A stretch of 64,000 nucleotides of DNA from Hyphomicrobiales bacterium (GCA_947455995.1 CANGQA010000001.1:30774-94773); one strand, 5' to 3'. Positions 8,932 to 19,011 are shown, counted from the first letter of the stretch. The notes: generated by a model from the letters alone, not told the origin. Numbers and translations: made by a program.

Positions 8932-9608
8932 GAGCGGAAAAGCCTCGTATATTGGGTTTCATGGCGCATTGAAGCGATGTCTGAACGAAAGGCGCAAGTG
9001 CCTAAATCGGCAAGGGTGGCGTTGGTCGTTTCACAGCTGATGCTCTCTATCAGCGGCAGCAGGGCTGCAATCACCCGTTGTCCGTCGGATTGGCCCAATG
9101 GCCCCAGCCGGATCAGGGCAGAGACCAGATTGCTGATAAAGGATAAAGCAAAAGCCGAGACGGTTTGCTCAATTGGGATATCGTGGCTGGCTGCCACCAA
9201 CCCCAAGGCAACCGGATAGGTCACTCCATCGGCAAGAGCGGGTTTCAATGTCAGCAAGGTCGGGCGCGACCAAGCCGACATGGCTGCCAGCATGAAGGCC
9301 TGCCCCTGCATGGTGGCTTCCAGCCACCGCTCGGATGATGGCTGCAAAGCGCAGGTCAGTTCGGCGAGGTCACGAAGTTGCGCCAGATCGTGTTTGGAAG
9401 CGGCTTGCCAGGCAATTGCCACAGTGCAGCAATCGCTATAACCCGAACCATGTTGCAGCAGGTCCCTGAGCCACAATGTCGCGCTGTCAGCATCATGGAT
9501 GTCGCCCGCTTCCACTGCCCATTCCAGCCCGTGCGAAAAGGCAAATGCTCCCACCGGAAATGACGGTGATAGCCAGACCAGCAAAGGCAGGGTTGCGGGA
9601 TTGATCAT
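8928..9608 (-). CDS. ureF: Urease accessory protein UreF
   Basis: 226 residues. The early [20 protein letters not shown] and [13 protein letters not shown] are the UreF signature, and the C terminus shows [36 protein letters not shown], split here by position only, as in other UreF proteins. UreF bridges UreD and UreG in the nickel-insertion complex. It follows ureC after only 14 bp. In many operons ureE sits at this point; here there is no room for it. Confidence 0.96.
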   Translation of the reverse strand: MINPATLPLLVWLSPSFPVGAFAFSHGLEWAVEAGDIHDADSATLWLRDLLQHGSGYSDCCTVAIAWQAASKHDLAQLRDLAELTCALQPSSERWLEATMQGQAFMLAAMSAWSRPTLLTLKPALADGVTYPVALGLVAASHDIPIEQTVSAFALSFISNLVSALIRLGPLGQSDGQRVIAALLPLIESISCETTNATLADLGTCAFRSDIASMRHETQYTRLFRS

Positions 9609-9622
9609 TGCAAAAGACCGGA

Positions 9623-11332
9623 TCAGAACATGAAATAGCGTTGGGCCATCGGCAATTCGCTGGCAGGTTCGCAGACCAGCAATTCCCCGTCGGCATGCAC
9701 AGCATAGGTTTCAGGATCGACATGGATGTCGGGCTGGGCGTCATTGTGGATCATCGATGATTTAGAGATGCCACCGCGCACATTTTCAACGGCCACAAAT
9801 TGTTTCTCCACACCCAGCCGATCGCGCAAGCCGTTTTCCATCGCCGCTTGCGATACGAACACCAGGGAGGAGGCCGTCAGCGCCTTTCCGAAGGCAGCAA
9901 ACATCGGGCGGTAATGGACAGGTTGCGGTGTGGGAATCGAGGCATTGGGATCACCCATCGGTGCGGCTATGATCGAGCCTGCTTTGATAATCATGTCGGG
10001 CTTGACCCCGAAAAAGGCCGGTGACCACAAGACCAGATCGGCGAGCTTGCCGGTTTCGACCGAACCGATATGTTTGGACACACCATGTGCAATGGCGGGA
10101 TTGATGGTGTATTTGGCTATATAGCGCTTGACGCGGTTGTTATCGGCGCGCCCATCACCTTTGAGCGAGCCGCGCTGTTTTTTCATTTTATCTGCTGTTT
10201 GCCATGTCCTCATGATGACCTCGCCCAAACGACCCATCGCTTGAGAATCCGACGACATCATCGAAAGCGCGCCAATGTCGTGCAGAATGTCTTCGGCTGC
10301 AATGGTTTCGCGGCGGATACGGCTTTCGGCAAAGGCCAGATCCTCGGGAATCGAGCTGTCGAGATGGTGGCAAACCATCAGCATATCGAGATGCTCGTCG
10401 AGCGTGTTGACGGTGAAAGGACGAGTCGGGTTGGTGGAGGAGGGCAGGACATTCTTCAATCCTGCAACCTTGATAATATCGGGGGCATGCCCACCCCCCG
10501 CGCCCTCGGTATGGAAGGCGTGGATGGTCCGGCCCTTGAAGGCGGCGATCGTGTCTTCAACAAAACCCGATTCATTGAGCGTATCGGTGTGGATCATCAC
10601 CTGCACATCATGGTCATCGGCAACCGACAGGCAGTTGTCGATGGCTGCAGGCGTAGTGCCCCAATCCTCGTGCAATTTGAGCGCACAGGCACCAGCTTCG
10701 ACCATCTCGATCAGACCTTCTGGACGCGAGGCATTGCCCTTGCCTGAAAAACCGAGATTGACCGGAAAGGCATCGGCAGCCTGCATCATGCGGCCCAAAT
10801 GCCAAGGACCCGGGGTGCAGGTCGTGGCATTGGTTCCTGCTGCCGGACCCGTACCGCCGCCCAGCAAAGAGGTGACGCCGGACATCAGAGCCTCTTCGAT
10901 CTGCTGAGGGCAGATGAAATGGATATGGGTGTCAAATCCACCAGCGGTCAAGATTTTGCCTTCACCCGCAATCACCTCGGTCCCGGGTCCGATGATGATG
11001 GTGATGCCAGGCTGGATATCGGGATTGCCCGCCTTGCCGATCGCATGGATTTGGCCATTTTTGAGACCGACATCGGCTTTGACAATCCCCCAGTGATCAA
11101 CAATGACGACATTGGTGATGACGGTGTCGACAGCCCCTTGGGCATTGGTGATCTGCGATTGGCCCATGCCATCACGGATCACTTTGCCGCCGCCGAACTT
11201 GACCTCCTCGCCATAGGTGGTGAAGTCCTTCTCGATCTCGATCACCAGATTGGTGTCTGCCAGATGCACGCGGTCTCCGGTGGTCGGGCCGAACATGTCG
11301 GCATAAGCGCGGCGCGTCAGTGTTGTTGCCAT
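9623..11332 (-). CDS. ureC: Urease subunit alpha (catalytic)
   Basis: 569 residues, full length. Nickel ligands and catalytic residues are all present: His136 and His138 (GGFDTHIHF), the carbamylated Lys219 ([11 protein letters not shown]), His248 (VMIHTDT), His274 ([12 protein letters not shown]), flap Cys321/His322 (MVCHHLD) and Asp in [11 protein letters not shown] near 362. It hydrolyses urea to ammonia and carbamate in the cytoplasm. It lies 25 bp after the fused gamma/beta gene. Activity should be intact if nickel is inserted. Confidence 0.98.
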   Translation of the reverse strand: MATTLTRRAYADMFGPTTGDRVHLADTNLVIEIEKDFTTYGEEVKFGGGKVIRDGMGQSQITNAQGAVDTVITNVVIVDHWGIVKADVGLKNGQIHAIGKAGNPDIQPGITIIIGPGTEVIAGEGKILTAGGFDTHIHFICPQQIEEALMSGVTSLLGGGTGPAAGTNATTCTPGPWHLGRMMQAADAFPVNLGFSGKGNASRPEGLIEMVEAGACALKLHEDWGTTPAAIDNCLSVADDHDVQVMIHTDTLNESGFVEDTIAAFKGRTIHAFHTEGAGGGHAPDIIKVAGLKNVLPSSTNPTRPFTVNTLDEHLDMLMVCHHLDSSIPEDLAFAESRIRRETIAAEDILHDIGALSMMSSDSQAMGRLGEVIMRTWQTADKMKKQRGSLKGDGRADNNRVKRYIAKYTINPAIAHGVSKHIGSVETGKLADLVLWSPAFFGVKPDMIIKAGSIIAAPMGDPNASIPTPQPVHYRPMFAAFGKALTASSLVFVSQAAMENGLRDRLGVEKQFVAVENVRGGISKSSMIHNDAQPDIHVDPETYAVHADGELLVCEPASELPMAQRYFMF

Positions 11333-11357
11333 GATCTTCTACTCCCCGATCGCTCGC

Positions 11358-11978
11358 TTACAGCTTGCCCATGATTTTTTGCTGGAACCCGTAGACCTCG
11401 CGTTTGCCCGCCAGCGGTATCAGATTGACCTCGCGTGTCTGGCCGGGTTCGAACCGCACAGCGGTGCCTGAAGCAATATCAAGGCGCATGCCGTGGGCTT
11501 TGGCGCGGTCAAAATCGAGTCCCGCATTGGTTTCGGCAAAGTGGTAATGACTCCCCACCTGGATCGGGCGATCACCGGTATTGGAGACGGTCAGCGTGAT
11601 CACCTCGCGCCCTTCATTGATGATGATGTCGCCAGGTTCGGTTTCAATGGCGCCGGGCTGCACTGCACCCGAGGCTCCCCGGATCGGCTCGTGCACGGTC
11701 ACCAGTTTTGTGCCATCCGGAAAGGTGGCTTCGACCTGGACATCATGGATCATTTCGGCAATGCCGGGCATAACCTGATCAGCCGTCAGCACCTTTGCTC
11801 CGGCCTGCATCAGATCGGCTACAGAGCGGCCATCACGCGCACCTTCCACAACAAAATCGGTAATCAGCGCAATCGCTTCGGGATAGTTGAGTTTGACGCC
11901 ACGCTCCAATCGCTTGCGTGCCACAATAGCCGCCATGGCGATCAGCAGCTTGTCCTTTTCGCGGGGGGTTAATTGCAT
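11358..11978 (-). CDS. ureAB: Fused urease gamma/beta subunit
   Basis: 206 residues made of a gamma domain (about 1-100: [38 protein letters not shown]-type segment [23 protein letters not shown] in pieces) joined directly to a beta domain (about 105-206: [43 protein letters not shown]). Separate gamma and beta genes are commoner; fusion is seen in Helicobacter and in some alphaproteobacteria and actinobacteria. There is no frameshift evidence: the linker is in frame and both domains are complete. Confidence 0.96.
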   Translation of the reverse strand: MQLTPREKDKLLIAMAAIVARKRLERGVKLNYPEAIALITDFVVEGARDGRSVADLMQAGAKVLTADQVMPGIAEMIHDVQVEATFPDGTKLVTVHEPIRGASGAVQPGAIETEPGDIIINEGREVITLTVSNTGDRPIQVGSHYHFAETNAGLDFDRAKAHGMRLDIASGTAVRFEPGQTREVNLIPLAGKREVYGFQQKIMGKL

Positions 11979-12012
11979 GGGAAGTGATCCTGCTGTTTGG
12001 AAAATTGCGGTT

Positions 12013-12870
12013 TCAGCATTGCCACACGCGCGGCAACAGATAGGGACGGAAGCGGTTCAGAAAAAGTGCGGTCTGGCGGCGTAGCGCGCTGGGATCCGGA
12101 CAGACCCCACGGATGCACAGCAGACCATTCCATGCGCTGGCTCCCCATTCGACAGGAGAGCTATCATCGGGTTTCAGCAAAGCGCGGGTTTCATCCAGCC
12201 GTGCTTCGGCATCGGGGGCGACATAGAGCATCGTGGCAATCGCGCGCGCACCGGCCCCCAGACTGCGCCGGTCCAGCAGGGCCTGCACATTGCCAGCCAT
12301 CCGTAATCGCTCCGCAAAGATCAGTTTGCCGTTACGGCGAATATCCCAACGATCCCTCAGGTCGGCATTGTGCACGGTTTCACCCATAGCCGAGCGGCCA
12401 AATACAACAGTTTCACAGGCCATGAAGGTCGCAGTAGCGGCCATTTCGACAGTGAGTTGCCGATTGAGTAGTGAGCCATCGAACAAAATGGTTTCTTGCG
12501 GAAGCCATGCCAGTTCCGCCGCGTCTTCCAATGTGAGAGTGACGGAAATCTCCGCATGGTCACGTTCGGCGCGATAGATTTTTTCGGCTGATTGCGTGCT
12601 GCAAACGGCCACTGCCTGCGGGCCGAGCGACAGCGACAGGGCAAGATGGTCCCCACCTGCCATGCCGCCACCCGTATTGACGATCATGGCTTCACATTGT
12701 TCGGCATGGGGAAATTTGAGGCGATAGCCACCTGCTTCCGATAGGTCGAAAACACGGGTGCCGCGCCCGCTGTCCTGCAAACGGGCGGCAATCACTCCGC
12801 GTGCCCTGATATAAGCGGGGAGTTGGCTTTTCAGGGTCAGCGGGTCAGACGGAGAGATGACGTCTAACAT
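12013..12870 (-). CDS. ureD: Urease accessory protein UreD
   Basis: 285 residues. Recognisable by [20 protein letters not shown] (the NTxGGxxGGD-like block), [26 protein letters not shown] and [12 protein letters not shown]. UreD (UreH) scaffolds apo-urease for nickel insertion with UreF and UreG. The start overlaps the end of urtE by 26 bp, which ties urease maturation to urea uptake in one transcript. Confidence 0.95.
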   Translation of the reverse strand: MLDVISPSDPLTLKSQLPAYIRARGVIAARLQDSGRGTRVFDLSEAGGYRLKFPHAEQCEAMIVNTGGGMAGGDHLALSLSLGPQAVAVCSTQSAEKIYRAERDHAEISVTLTLEDAAELAWLPQETILFDGSLLNRQLTVEMAATATFMACETVVFGRSAMGETVHNADLRDRWDIRRNGKLIFAERLRMAGNVQALLDRRSLGAGARAIATMLYVAPDAEARLDETRALLKPDDSSPVEWGASAWNGLLCIRGVCPDPSALRRQTALFLNRFRPYLLPRVWQC

Positions 12871-13546
12871 CGGCCTCGTTCATCTCCGTTCTCAATCCTG
12901 ACAACACGACCTGTCCACGGTCCATCACAGCATAGGTGTCGCACAGGTCGCGGGCGAATTCAAAATATTGTTCCACCAAAATGATAGCCATACCACCCCG
13001 ATGCCGTAAAAAATCAATGGCACGGCCAATATCCTTGATAATCGAGGGCTGGATGCCTTCGGTCGGCTCATCAAGCACCAGCACTTTCGGACGCATGACC
13101 AAAGCACGGCCAATCGCCAATTGCTGTTGCTGCCCTCCAGACAAATCGCCCCCACGCCGATGGAGCATGGATTTGAGCACCGGAAACAGATCGAACACAT
13201 CTTCGGGGATATAATGTTCAGATCGTGGTAAAGGAGAAAACCCAGTTTCGAGATTTTCGCGGACAGTGAGCAACGGAAAAATCTCTCGGCCCTGCGGCAC
13301 AAAACTGATGCCGCGCCGCGCCCGGTCATACGAGGCCAGCTGGTCGATGACGGTATCGCCGAGCATCATCGAACCTGCCTTGATCGGGGCTTGGCCGACA
13401 ATCGCCCGCATCAGAGAGGTTTTGCCGACACCGTTGCGCCCTAGCACGCTGGTGACCTTTCCTGGCTCGGCGACGAGAGATACACCTCGCAGGGCCTGAG
13501 CAGCACCATAGTAGAGATCAATAGAATTGACAGTCAATGTGCTCAT
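12845..13546 (-). CDS. urtE: Urea ABC transporter ATP-binding protein UrtE
   Basis: 233 residues of the LivF type. Walker A GRNGVGKTS, signature LSGGQQQQLAIGRALV, Walker B VLVLDEPTEGIQPSII; the GIQPSI ending is characteristic of UrtE against generic LivF. A TTG at 13552 would overlap the urtD stop, but the ATG at 13546 starts the standard MSTLTVNSIDLYYG. Part of the five-gene high-affinity urea importer. Confidence 0.95.
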   Translation of the reverse strand: MSTLTVNSIDLYYGAAQALRGVSLVAEPGKVTSVLGRNGVGKTSLMRAIVGQAPIKAGSMMLGDTVIDQLASYDRARRGISFVPQGREIFPLLTVRENLETGFSPLPRSEHYIPEDVFDLFPVLKSMLHRRGGDLSGGQQQQLAIGRALVMRPKVLVLDEPTEGIQPSIIKDIGRAIDFLRHRGGMAIILVEQYFEFARDLCDTYAVMDRGQVVLSGLRTEMNEADVRRHLSV

Positions 13547-13548
13547 GA

Positions 13549-14313
13549 TCAACGCCCCAGATAGACTTCAATCACGCGGTCATCTTTGGACACCGCATCG
13601 ATATGCCCTTCAGCAAGCACCGAGCCCTCATGCAGGCAGATAACGCGGCAGGCCAGAGCCCTGACAAAGCTCATGTCATGCTCGACCACGATTACCGCAT
13701 GATCTTTGGCAATGTCTCTGAGCAGCAGCGCCGTCTGTTCGGTCTCGTGATCTGTCATTCCGGCCACAGGTTCGTCGACAAGCAGGACCTTCGGATCCTG
13801 GGCTAGCAACATGCCGATTTCGAGCCACTGCTTCTGACCGTGCGACAAATCGGCTGCCATGCGTTTGCGGTGATCCGCCAGCCCGACGGTTTCGAGAATC
13901 TTTTCAATGTCGTGTTGTGGCACACGATTGCGCCAACCCCAAAGGCTCGAAAAAGGCCCGCGTGCGCCCCGCAAGGACAACACGATATTGTCCTCGACGG
14001 ACTGGCTTTCAAAAACCGTCGGTTTCTGGAATTTACGGCCAATACCCAATTCGGCTATCGCCGCCTCGTCGAGCTTCGTCAGATCGATGCGTCCTTCATA
14101 AAGCACATCGCCAGTATCAGGCTTGGTCTTGCCCGTCATTACATCCATCATGGTCGTCTTGCCGGCACCGTTCGGACCGATGATCGCCCGCATCTCCCCT
14201 GCGCCGATGGTCAGGGAGAGATTGTTGAGCGCTCTGAAGCCGTCAAACGATACCGACACGCCGTCAAGATAGAGCAGGGAGCTGGTCAATTCGCTGGAAT
14301 GGGCCATGTTCAT
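13549..14313 (-). CDS. urtD: Urea ABC transporter ATP-binding protein UrtD
   Basis: 254 residues of the LivG type. Walker A GPNGAGKTT, TGKTKPDTGDVLYEG, a FQKPTVFESQSVEDNI segment typical of UrtD, signature LSHGQKQWLEIGMLLAQ, and Walker B VLLVDEPVAGMTDHET. LSHGQ in place of LSGGQ is normal for UrtD. The ATG shares one base with the urtC stop (TGATG), showing coupling. Confidence 0.96.
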   Translation of the reverse strand: MNMAHSSELTSSLLYLDGVSVSFDGFRALNNLSLTIGAGEMRAIIGPNGAGKTTMMDVMTGKTKPDTGDVLYEGRIDLTKLDEAAIAELGIGRKFQKPTVFESQSVEDNIVLSLRGARGPFSSLWGWRNRVPQHDIEKILETVGLADHRKRMAADLSHGQKQWLEIGMLLAQDPKVLLVDEPVAGMTDHETEQTALLLRDIAKDHAVIVVEHDMSFVRALACRVICLHEGSVLAEGHIDAVSKDDRVIEVYLGR

Positions 14314-15455
14314 CAGCGGGCCTCCCCGATCGGGTGACCAGCGGGCAACACATTGTGTCTGTCGCGCCGCTGCTTGAGATAGTGGCTTGCAGTGCCAACC
14401 AGCCCTTTAGGCAGGAACAGAGTCACCACAATAAAAAGTGCCCCCAGTGCGAACAACCAGACTTCGGGCATCGCTCCCGTCAGCCATGTCTTGGAGAAGT
14501 TGACCAGCACGGCCCCAAGGGCTGCGCCCACCAGTGTGCCGCGACCGCCAACCGCGACCCATATCACGGCTTCGATCGAATTGCCGGGGGCGAATTCAGA
14601 TGGATTGATGATGCCGATCTGCGGGACATATAGCGCGCCTGCCAGCCCTGCCATCGAGGCCGAGACCGTGAAGGCGAGCAGCTTGAAATGCTCGACCCGG
14701 TAGCCCAGAAACCGCGAGCGGCTTTCGGCATCACGAATGGCTATCAGCACTTTTCCATAAGCCGAATGGACCATAAAACGCGCCAAGAGATAGCATCCTG
14801 CCAGTGCGATAATCGAGGCGATGAACAGGCAGGCACGGGTGCCTTGCGACTGGATATTGAAGCCAAGAATATCCTTGAAATCGGTCAGGCCGTTATTGCC
14901 GCCAAATCCCATGTCATTGCGGAAAAAAGCCAGCATCATCGCATAGGTCATTGCCTGGGTAATGATCGACAGATAAACGCCGGTGACACGCGAGCGGAAT
15001 GCAAACCAGCCGAATACAAAGGCCAGCAGGCCGGGCACGAGGATGACCATCAGCATGGCATAGCCGAAGGAGGAAAAACCGAACCATGTCAGAGGCAGTT
15101 CTTTCCAGTTCAGAAAAACCATGAAATCGGGCAGCTGCGGATTGCCATAGACCCCGCGCGTGCCGATCTGCCGCATCAGATACATGCCCATCGCATAGCC
15201 GCCGATTGCGAAAAAAGCGCCATGGCCGAGCGAGAGAATCCCGCAAAAACCCCAGACCAGATCGAGTGCAACAGCCAACAAGGCATAGCAGACATATTTG
15301 CCCATCAAGGACATGGCATAAGTCGGAACATGCCAAGCCGAGGAGACTGGTAATGCCAGATTGAGCACGGGCACCAGCACGCCCAGGGCGCACAGGACCA
15401 GCAGAAAACCAAGACCCAGCCTGTCGTGACGGAGATACAGCGCGCGCGACATCAT
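14313..15455 (-). CDS. urtC: Urea ABC transporter permease UrtC
   Basis: 380 residues of the LivM type with about ten membrane segments. Distinctive stretches are LVWGFCGILSLGHGAFFALGG-like (here LGHGAFFAIGGYAMGMYLMR), FGGNNGLTDFKDILGFN and the loop AIRDAESRSRFLGYRVEHFK that contacts the ATPases. It is longer than amino-acid LivM proteins, as UrtC is. Start overlaps the urtB stop by 4 bp. Confidence 0.96.
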   Translation of the reverse strand: MMSRALYLRHDRLGLGFLLVLCALGVLVPVLNLALPVSSAWHVPTYAMSLMGKYVCYALLAVALDLVWGFCGILSLGHGAFFAIGGYAMGMYLMRQIGTRGVYGNPQLPDFMVFLNWKELPLTWFGFSSFGYAMLMVILVPGLLAFVFGWFAFRSRVTGVYLSIITQAMTYAMMLAFFRNDMGFGGNNGLTDFKDILGFNIQSQGTRACLFIASIIALAGCYLLARFMVHSAYGKVLIAIRDAESRSRFLGYRVEHFKLLAFTVSASMAGLAGALYVPQIGIINPSEFAPGNSIEAVIWVAVGGRGTLVGAALGAVLVNFSKTWLTGAMPEVWLFALGALFIVVTLFLPKGLVGTASHYLKQRRDRHNVLPAGHPIGEAR

Positions 15456-17053
15456 GCCTCCACTGCCCGACCCTTCAAGGCGAACAGGCCCCGTGGTCTT
15501 TTCTGGATGAATAGGATGATAAACACCAGCACGACAATTTTGCCCAAAACGGCACCGGCCAGCGGTTCAAGGAATTTGTTGGCAACCCCTAAAGTCAGCG
15601 CGGCCACCAGTGTGCCCCACAAATTGCCGACCCCGCCGAACACAACCACCATGAAACTGTCGATGATATAGCCTTGTCCCAGGTTGGGGGACACATTGTC
15701 GATTTGCGACAGGGCAACTCCTGCTATACCGGCAATGCCCGAGCCGAGCGCAAAGGTCAGCGAGTCAATCCACGGGGTGCGGATGCCCATTGAAGCCGCC
15801 ATACGACGGTTTTGAGTGACAGCCCGCATTTTCAGTCCGAAAGAGGTCGCACGCAGCACCAGCGACAATACCACAAACACCACCAGCGAGAACACGATGA
15901 TCCACAACCGGCCCGAGGTGATGGTGAGACCGAACAGATCAACCGAACCCGACATGAAGGCCGGAGCCCCAACCTCGCGGTTGGTCGGCCCGAAAATCGA
16001 GCGCACAGCCTGTTGCAGCATCAAGGACACGCCCCATGTCGCCAAAAGGGTTTCCAGCGGCCGACCATAGAGAAAACGGATGATCGAACGTTCCAGCACC
16101 AGGCCGACCGCCCCGGCTGTTAAAAAGGCCAAGGGCAGAGCGATCAGCAAGGACCAGTCGAACAAGGCCGGATATCTGGCACGGACCACCTCTTGAACCA
16201 TGAAGGTCGTGTAGGCGCCGATCATCACCATTTCTCCATGCGCCATGTTGATGATGCCCATCACGCCGAAGGTGATCGCCAACCCGATGGCGGCCAGCAA
16301 AAGAACAGAACCGAGCGACAAACCATAAAGCGCATTCTGAACGGACGAGAGCAAAGCCAACCGCCGCTCGATGGTATTGATTGCGGTGTCAATGGCCTGT
16401 TTGACACTGGCAGGTGCGGTGGTTTTAACGGTGCTGAACAGGGCCAACACATCCTGATCGCCTTTTTCTGCCAGCACATCGATTGCATTGATGCGCTCAA
16501 GATCGGCGGCATCGGACGAGGCCAGCACAATGGCTGCGCGTGCCCGTACCATGGCCTCCTTCACCCCGGCATCGCTTTCCCTCGACAGGGCTTGTGTGAT
16601 CAACGGCAAGGCTAACGGATCGCGCGCCTTGAAGACAGCTTCGGCAGCAGCTTTGCGTTTGGCGGGATCGGGCGAAATCAGGGTCAGCGATCCCAAAGCG
16701 GATTCAAGAGCGCGGCGGACGCGATTGTTGATGCGGACCTGCTTCAATCCGGCGGGAGCAGCACTGAGGACCATCCCAGAAGGGCTGACAAGCTGGCTCT
16801 CGCTTTTCTTGATCACAAGACTTTTGTCGGGCGCGTAAAAGAGTTTTGTTTCGCTCAATGCTTCCAGAACTGTGGCGGCTTCTGGGGTACCGATGGCGGA
16901 GAGTTCGACAATGCCTTGTTCGATCTGGGCGAATTGGTCACTTGCCAGTTTGGCAAAGGCTTCGTCGGTGGGCGCTGCCGAAGCACCCATCCCGATCGCG
17001 GAGGCCAGAAGGGCCAACATCGCAACAATCGGGAGTAAAATTCTGGACGTCAT
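15452..17053 (-). CDS. urtB: Urea ABC transporter permease UrtB
   Basis: 533 residues. A signal-like N terminus (MTSRILLPIVAMLALLASAIG) is followed by a soluble, mostly helical region to about residue 230, then a LivH-type permease domain (LYGLSLGSVLLLAAIGLAI, INMAHGEMVMIGAYT, GSGIAGIAGVALSQIDNVSP). The long extracytoplasmic N-terminal region is a known trait of many proteobacterial UrtB proteins. I use the ATG at 17053, which has an AGGACA site, over the frame start at 17083. Confidence 0.95.
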   Translation of the reverse strand: MTSRILLPIVAMLALLASAIGMGASAAPTDEAFAKLASDQFAQIEQGIVELSAIGTPEAATVLEALSETKLFYAPDKSLVIKKSESQLVSPSGMVLSAAPAGLKQVRINNRVRRALESALGSLTLISPDPAKRKAAAEAVFKARDPLALPLITQALSRESDAGVKEAMVRARAAIVLASSDAADLERINAIDVLAEKGDQDVLALFSTVKTTAPASVKQAIDTAINTIERRLALLSSVQNALYGLSLGSVLLLAAIGLAITFGVMGIINMAHGEMVMIGAYTTFMVQEVVRARYPALFDWSLLIALPLAFLTAGAVGLVLERSIIRFLYGRPLETLLATWGVSLMLQQAVRSIFGPTNREVGAPAFMSGSVDLFGLTITSGRLWIIVFSLVVFVVLSLVLRATSFGLKMRAVTQNRRMAASMGIRTPWIDSLTFALGSGIAGIAGVALSQIDNVSPNLGQGYIIDSFMVVVFGGVGNLWGTLVAALTLGVANKFLEPLAGAVLGKIVVLVFIILFIQKRPRGLFALKGRAVEA

Positions 17054-17102
17054 GGCTGTGTCCTGTTGTCTTGGTACGTACAAGATCGTCTTATTGTTTG
17101 AT

Positions 17103-17126
17103 CCGGACGGGGGTGCCCCCGTCCGG
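17103..17126 (-). terminator. Strong intercistronic hairpin between urtA and urtB
   Basis: Perfect 11-bp arms CCGGACGGGGG and CCCCCGTCCGG with a 2-base gap (an effective 4-base loop). It falls in the 95-bp gap between urtA and urtB. No clear U run follows on the minus strand, so partial termination or 3-prime protection of the urtA message is more likely than full stop. Confidence 0.7.
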
Positions 17127-17148
17127 TATTGTCGGGGTCAGGCGCGGC

Positions 17149-18435
17149 TTACTTGCCTGCGCCGCCGCACTTGCCGGTCTTGACGTTGAAATTGCCGCAA
17201 GACATCGGAGCGCGCCAATCGGAGATCAGATCCTTGGAACCTTCGAGGAAATCGGACCATTCGTCACCGACCACCAGACCAGCGGTCTGCGAGACGATCG
17301 AGAACTGGCCGTCAGCCTTGATTTCGCCGATCAGCACAGGCTTGGTAATATGGTGGTTCGGCATCATGGTGGAATAGCCACCGGTCAGGTTGGGGACCGA
17401 CACGCCGACCAGAGCATCGATCACGGCTGATGGATCGGTGGTGCCGGCCTTTTCGACAGCCTTCACCCACATGTTGAAGCCAATCACATGCGCTTCCATC
17501 GGATCATTGGTCACACGCTTTGGATTCTTGGTGTAGGCTTTCCACTTTTCAATGAAGGCCTTGTTATCGGCGTTTTCAACCGACTGGAAGTAGTTCCATG
17601 CAGCCAAATGGCCAACCAGTGGCTTGGTATCGATGCCGGCCAGTTCTTCTTCACCGACCGAGAAGGCCACAACCGGAATATCGGTTGCCTTGATGCCCTG
17701 GTTGCCAAGTTCCTTATAGAAAGGCACGTTGGCATCGCCATTGATGGTGGAAACCACGGCAGTCTTTTTGCCGGTCGAACCGAACTTCTTCACATCCGAG
17801 ACAATGGTCTGCCAATCGGAATGGCCGAACGGGGTGTAGTTGATCATGATGTCTTCGGACTTGACGCCCTTGGCCTTCAGATAGGCTTCGAGAATCTTGT
17901 TGGTGGTGCGAGGATAGACATAATCCGTGCCGGCCAGAACCCAACGCTGGACCTTCTCGTTTTCCATCAGATAATCAACTGCAGGGATCGCCTGCTGGTT
18001 GGGCGCTGCGCCCGTGTAGAAAATGTTCTTGGAGGATTCTTCGCCTTCATACTGGACGGGGTAGAACAGCACGCCGTTCAACTCCTCGAACACCGGAAGA
18101 ACCGACTTGCGCGATACCGATGTCCAGCAGCCGAATGTTGCAGCCACTTTGTCCTTGGTCAGCAATTCGCGGGCTTTTTCAGCAAATAAAGGCCAGTTGG
18201 AAGCGGGATCGACCACCACGGCTTCGAGCTTTTTGCCCAAAATACCGCCTTTTTTGTTCTGTTCTTCGATCAGCATCAGCATCACGTCTTTCAACGTGGT
18301 TTCGCTGATGGCCATCGTGCCGGACAGCGAGTGAAGCACGCCGACCTTAATGGTATTTTGTGCCTGTGCGGCAAAAGAGCTCAAAGCCAAGCCACCAGCA
18401 AGCGCAGCAGCAAAAAGTGTTTTCATCGGTTTCAT
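17149..18435 (-). CDS. urtA: Urea ABC transporter substrate-binding protein UrtA
   Basis: 428 residues. Signal peptide (MKPMKTLFAAALAGGLALSS, cleavage near AQA-QN) and a mature start TIKVGVLHSLSGTMAISE, the hallmark of urea/amide receptors (UrtA, AmiC, FmdD). GCWTSVSRKSVLPVFEE and FYPVQYEGEESS are further UrtA landmarks. It binds urea in the periplasm for UrtBCDE. First gene of the urt-ure operon. The ATG at 18435 has GGAG ten bases upstream; a start at 18426 (MKTLF) is also possible. Confidence 0.96.
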   Translation of the reverse strand: MKPMKTLFAAALAGGLALSSFAAQAQNTIKVGVLHSLSGTMAISETTLKDVMLMLIEEQNKKGGILGKKLEAVVVDPASNWPLFAEKARELLTKDKVAATFGCWTSVSRKSVLPVFEELNGVLFYPVQYEGEESSKNIFYTGAAPNQQAIPAVDYLMENEKVQRWVLAGTDYVYPRTTNKILEAYLKAKGVKSEDIMINYTPFGHSDWQTIVSDVKKFGSTGKKTAVVSTINGDANVPFYKELGNQGIKATDIPVVAFSVGEEELAGIDTKPLVGHLAAWNYFQSVENADNKAFIEKWKAYTKNPKRVTNDPMEAHVIGFNMWVKAVEKAGTTDPSAVIDALVGVSVPNLTGGYSTMMPNHHITKPVLIGEIKADGQFSIVSQTAGLVVGDEWSDFLEGSKDLISDWRAPMSCGNFNVKTGKCGGAGK

Positions 18436-18477
18436 AGGGGGCCATCTCCAGACCAGTGTTGCACCGAGAGAGGTAAC

Positions 18478-18492
18478 GCAACGTCTGTGCCA
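18478..18492 (-). promoter_or_regulatory. Candidate sigma-54 promoter of the urt-ure operon
   Basis: On the minus strand the sequence is TGGCACAGACGTTGC. It matches the RpoN consensus TGGCACGNNNNTTGC at ten of eleven defined positions, with GG and GC correctly spaced. The predicted start near 18466 gives a leader of about 30 bases. Nitrogen control of urea uptake and urease by NtrC/RpoN is well established in proteobacteria. Confidence 0.7.
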
Positions 18493-18593
18493 ACCGAGTA
18501 TTCTATTGAATTATAATGCTTTTTTAACTTTTCAGGATTTGTTGCGGCGCAAAAATTAGGCAAAGGGCGCTAAAAAATCAGCAAAATAGAAGT

Positions 18594-18613
18594 TGTGCAT
18601 TTTTATTGTGCAA
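18594..18613 (-). promoter_or_regulatory. NtrC-like enhancer site upstream of urtA
   Basis: The minus strand reads TTGCACAATAAAAATGCACA. NtrC sites have a GCAC-N7-GTGC core; here GCAC-N7-ATGC, one base off. It is about 110 bp upstream of the sigma-54 promoter, the expected enhancer distance. Only one such site is clear. The rest of 18436-18660 is A+T-rich and holds no gene that I can support. Confidence 0.4.
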
Positions 18614-18667
18614 TTAAGCCGTGTAACCCTTGCGACCGCTTACGAGAGACATACGGCCAAGACAAAA

Positions 18668-18698
18668 GCGGCACCAACGGGCTGACCATTGGTGCCGC
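18668..18698 (-). terminator. Rho-independent terminator of the small acidic protein gene
   Basis: Perfect 10-bp arms GCGGCACCAA and TTGGTGCCGC with an 11-base loop. On the minus strand the stem is followed by TTTTGTCTT. It lies 29 bp after the stop at 18727 and isolates this gene from the urt promoter region. Confidence 0.8.
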
Positions 18699-18726
18699 CT
18701 GGCTGGAAAGGTGAATTATCGGGTGA

Positions 18727-18999
18727 TTAATCCCTGAAAATAAATTCGCAGTCGGATCGTCCAAAAGCGATGTCGTCATTGTCCTCGCTATGCTCGTCCA
18801 CAAGACCGGCGAGCTTCTGGCTGACAAGGATTGAGGCCTGCCGGATCAGCGCCTCGCGCGAGTGGCTCAGGCTTGGAAATTGCGGGGATGCAATGATTTC
18901 ATCGAACACCATATCAGCCAGTAGGGCGATACTGGAGTCTGACAAGTCTATCCCGTTGATAGCGGGGATTTCTGCTGCATGCGGTAAGTTGATCATCAT
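18727..18999 (-). CDS. Small acidic protein of unknown function
   Basis: 90 residues, strongly acidic near the C terminus (VDEHSEDNDDIAFGRSDCEFIFRD), no signal peptide or membrane segment; mid-part predicted helical (LLADMVFDEIIASP, REALIRQASILVSQKLAGLV). I do not recognise a family. It is real: GGAGGT sits 6 bases before the ATG at 18999, a clean terminator follows the stop, and an inverted repeat lies directly upstream. It is monocistronic between two operons on the same strand. Confidence 0.7.
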   Translation of the reverse strand: MMINLPHAAEIPAINGIDLSDSSIALLADMVFDEIIASPQFPSLSHSREALIRQASILVSQKLAGLVDEHSEDNDDIAFGRSDCEFIFRD

Positions 19000-19011
19000 A
19001 GAACCACCTCC

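Noticed and set aside
11358..11978. Possible sequencing fusion of ureA and ureB
   Set aside because: The junction is in frame, both domains are complete, and gamma/beta fusions are known in other bacteria.
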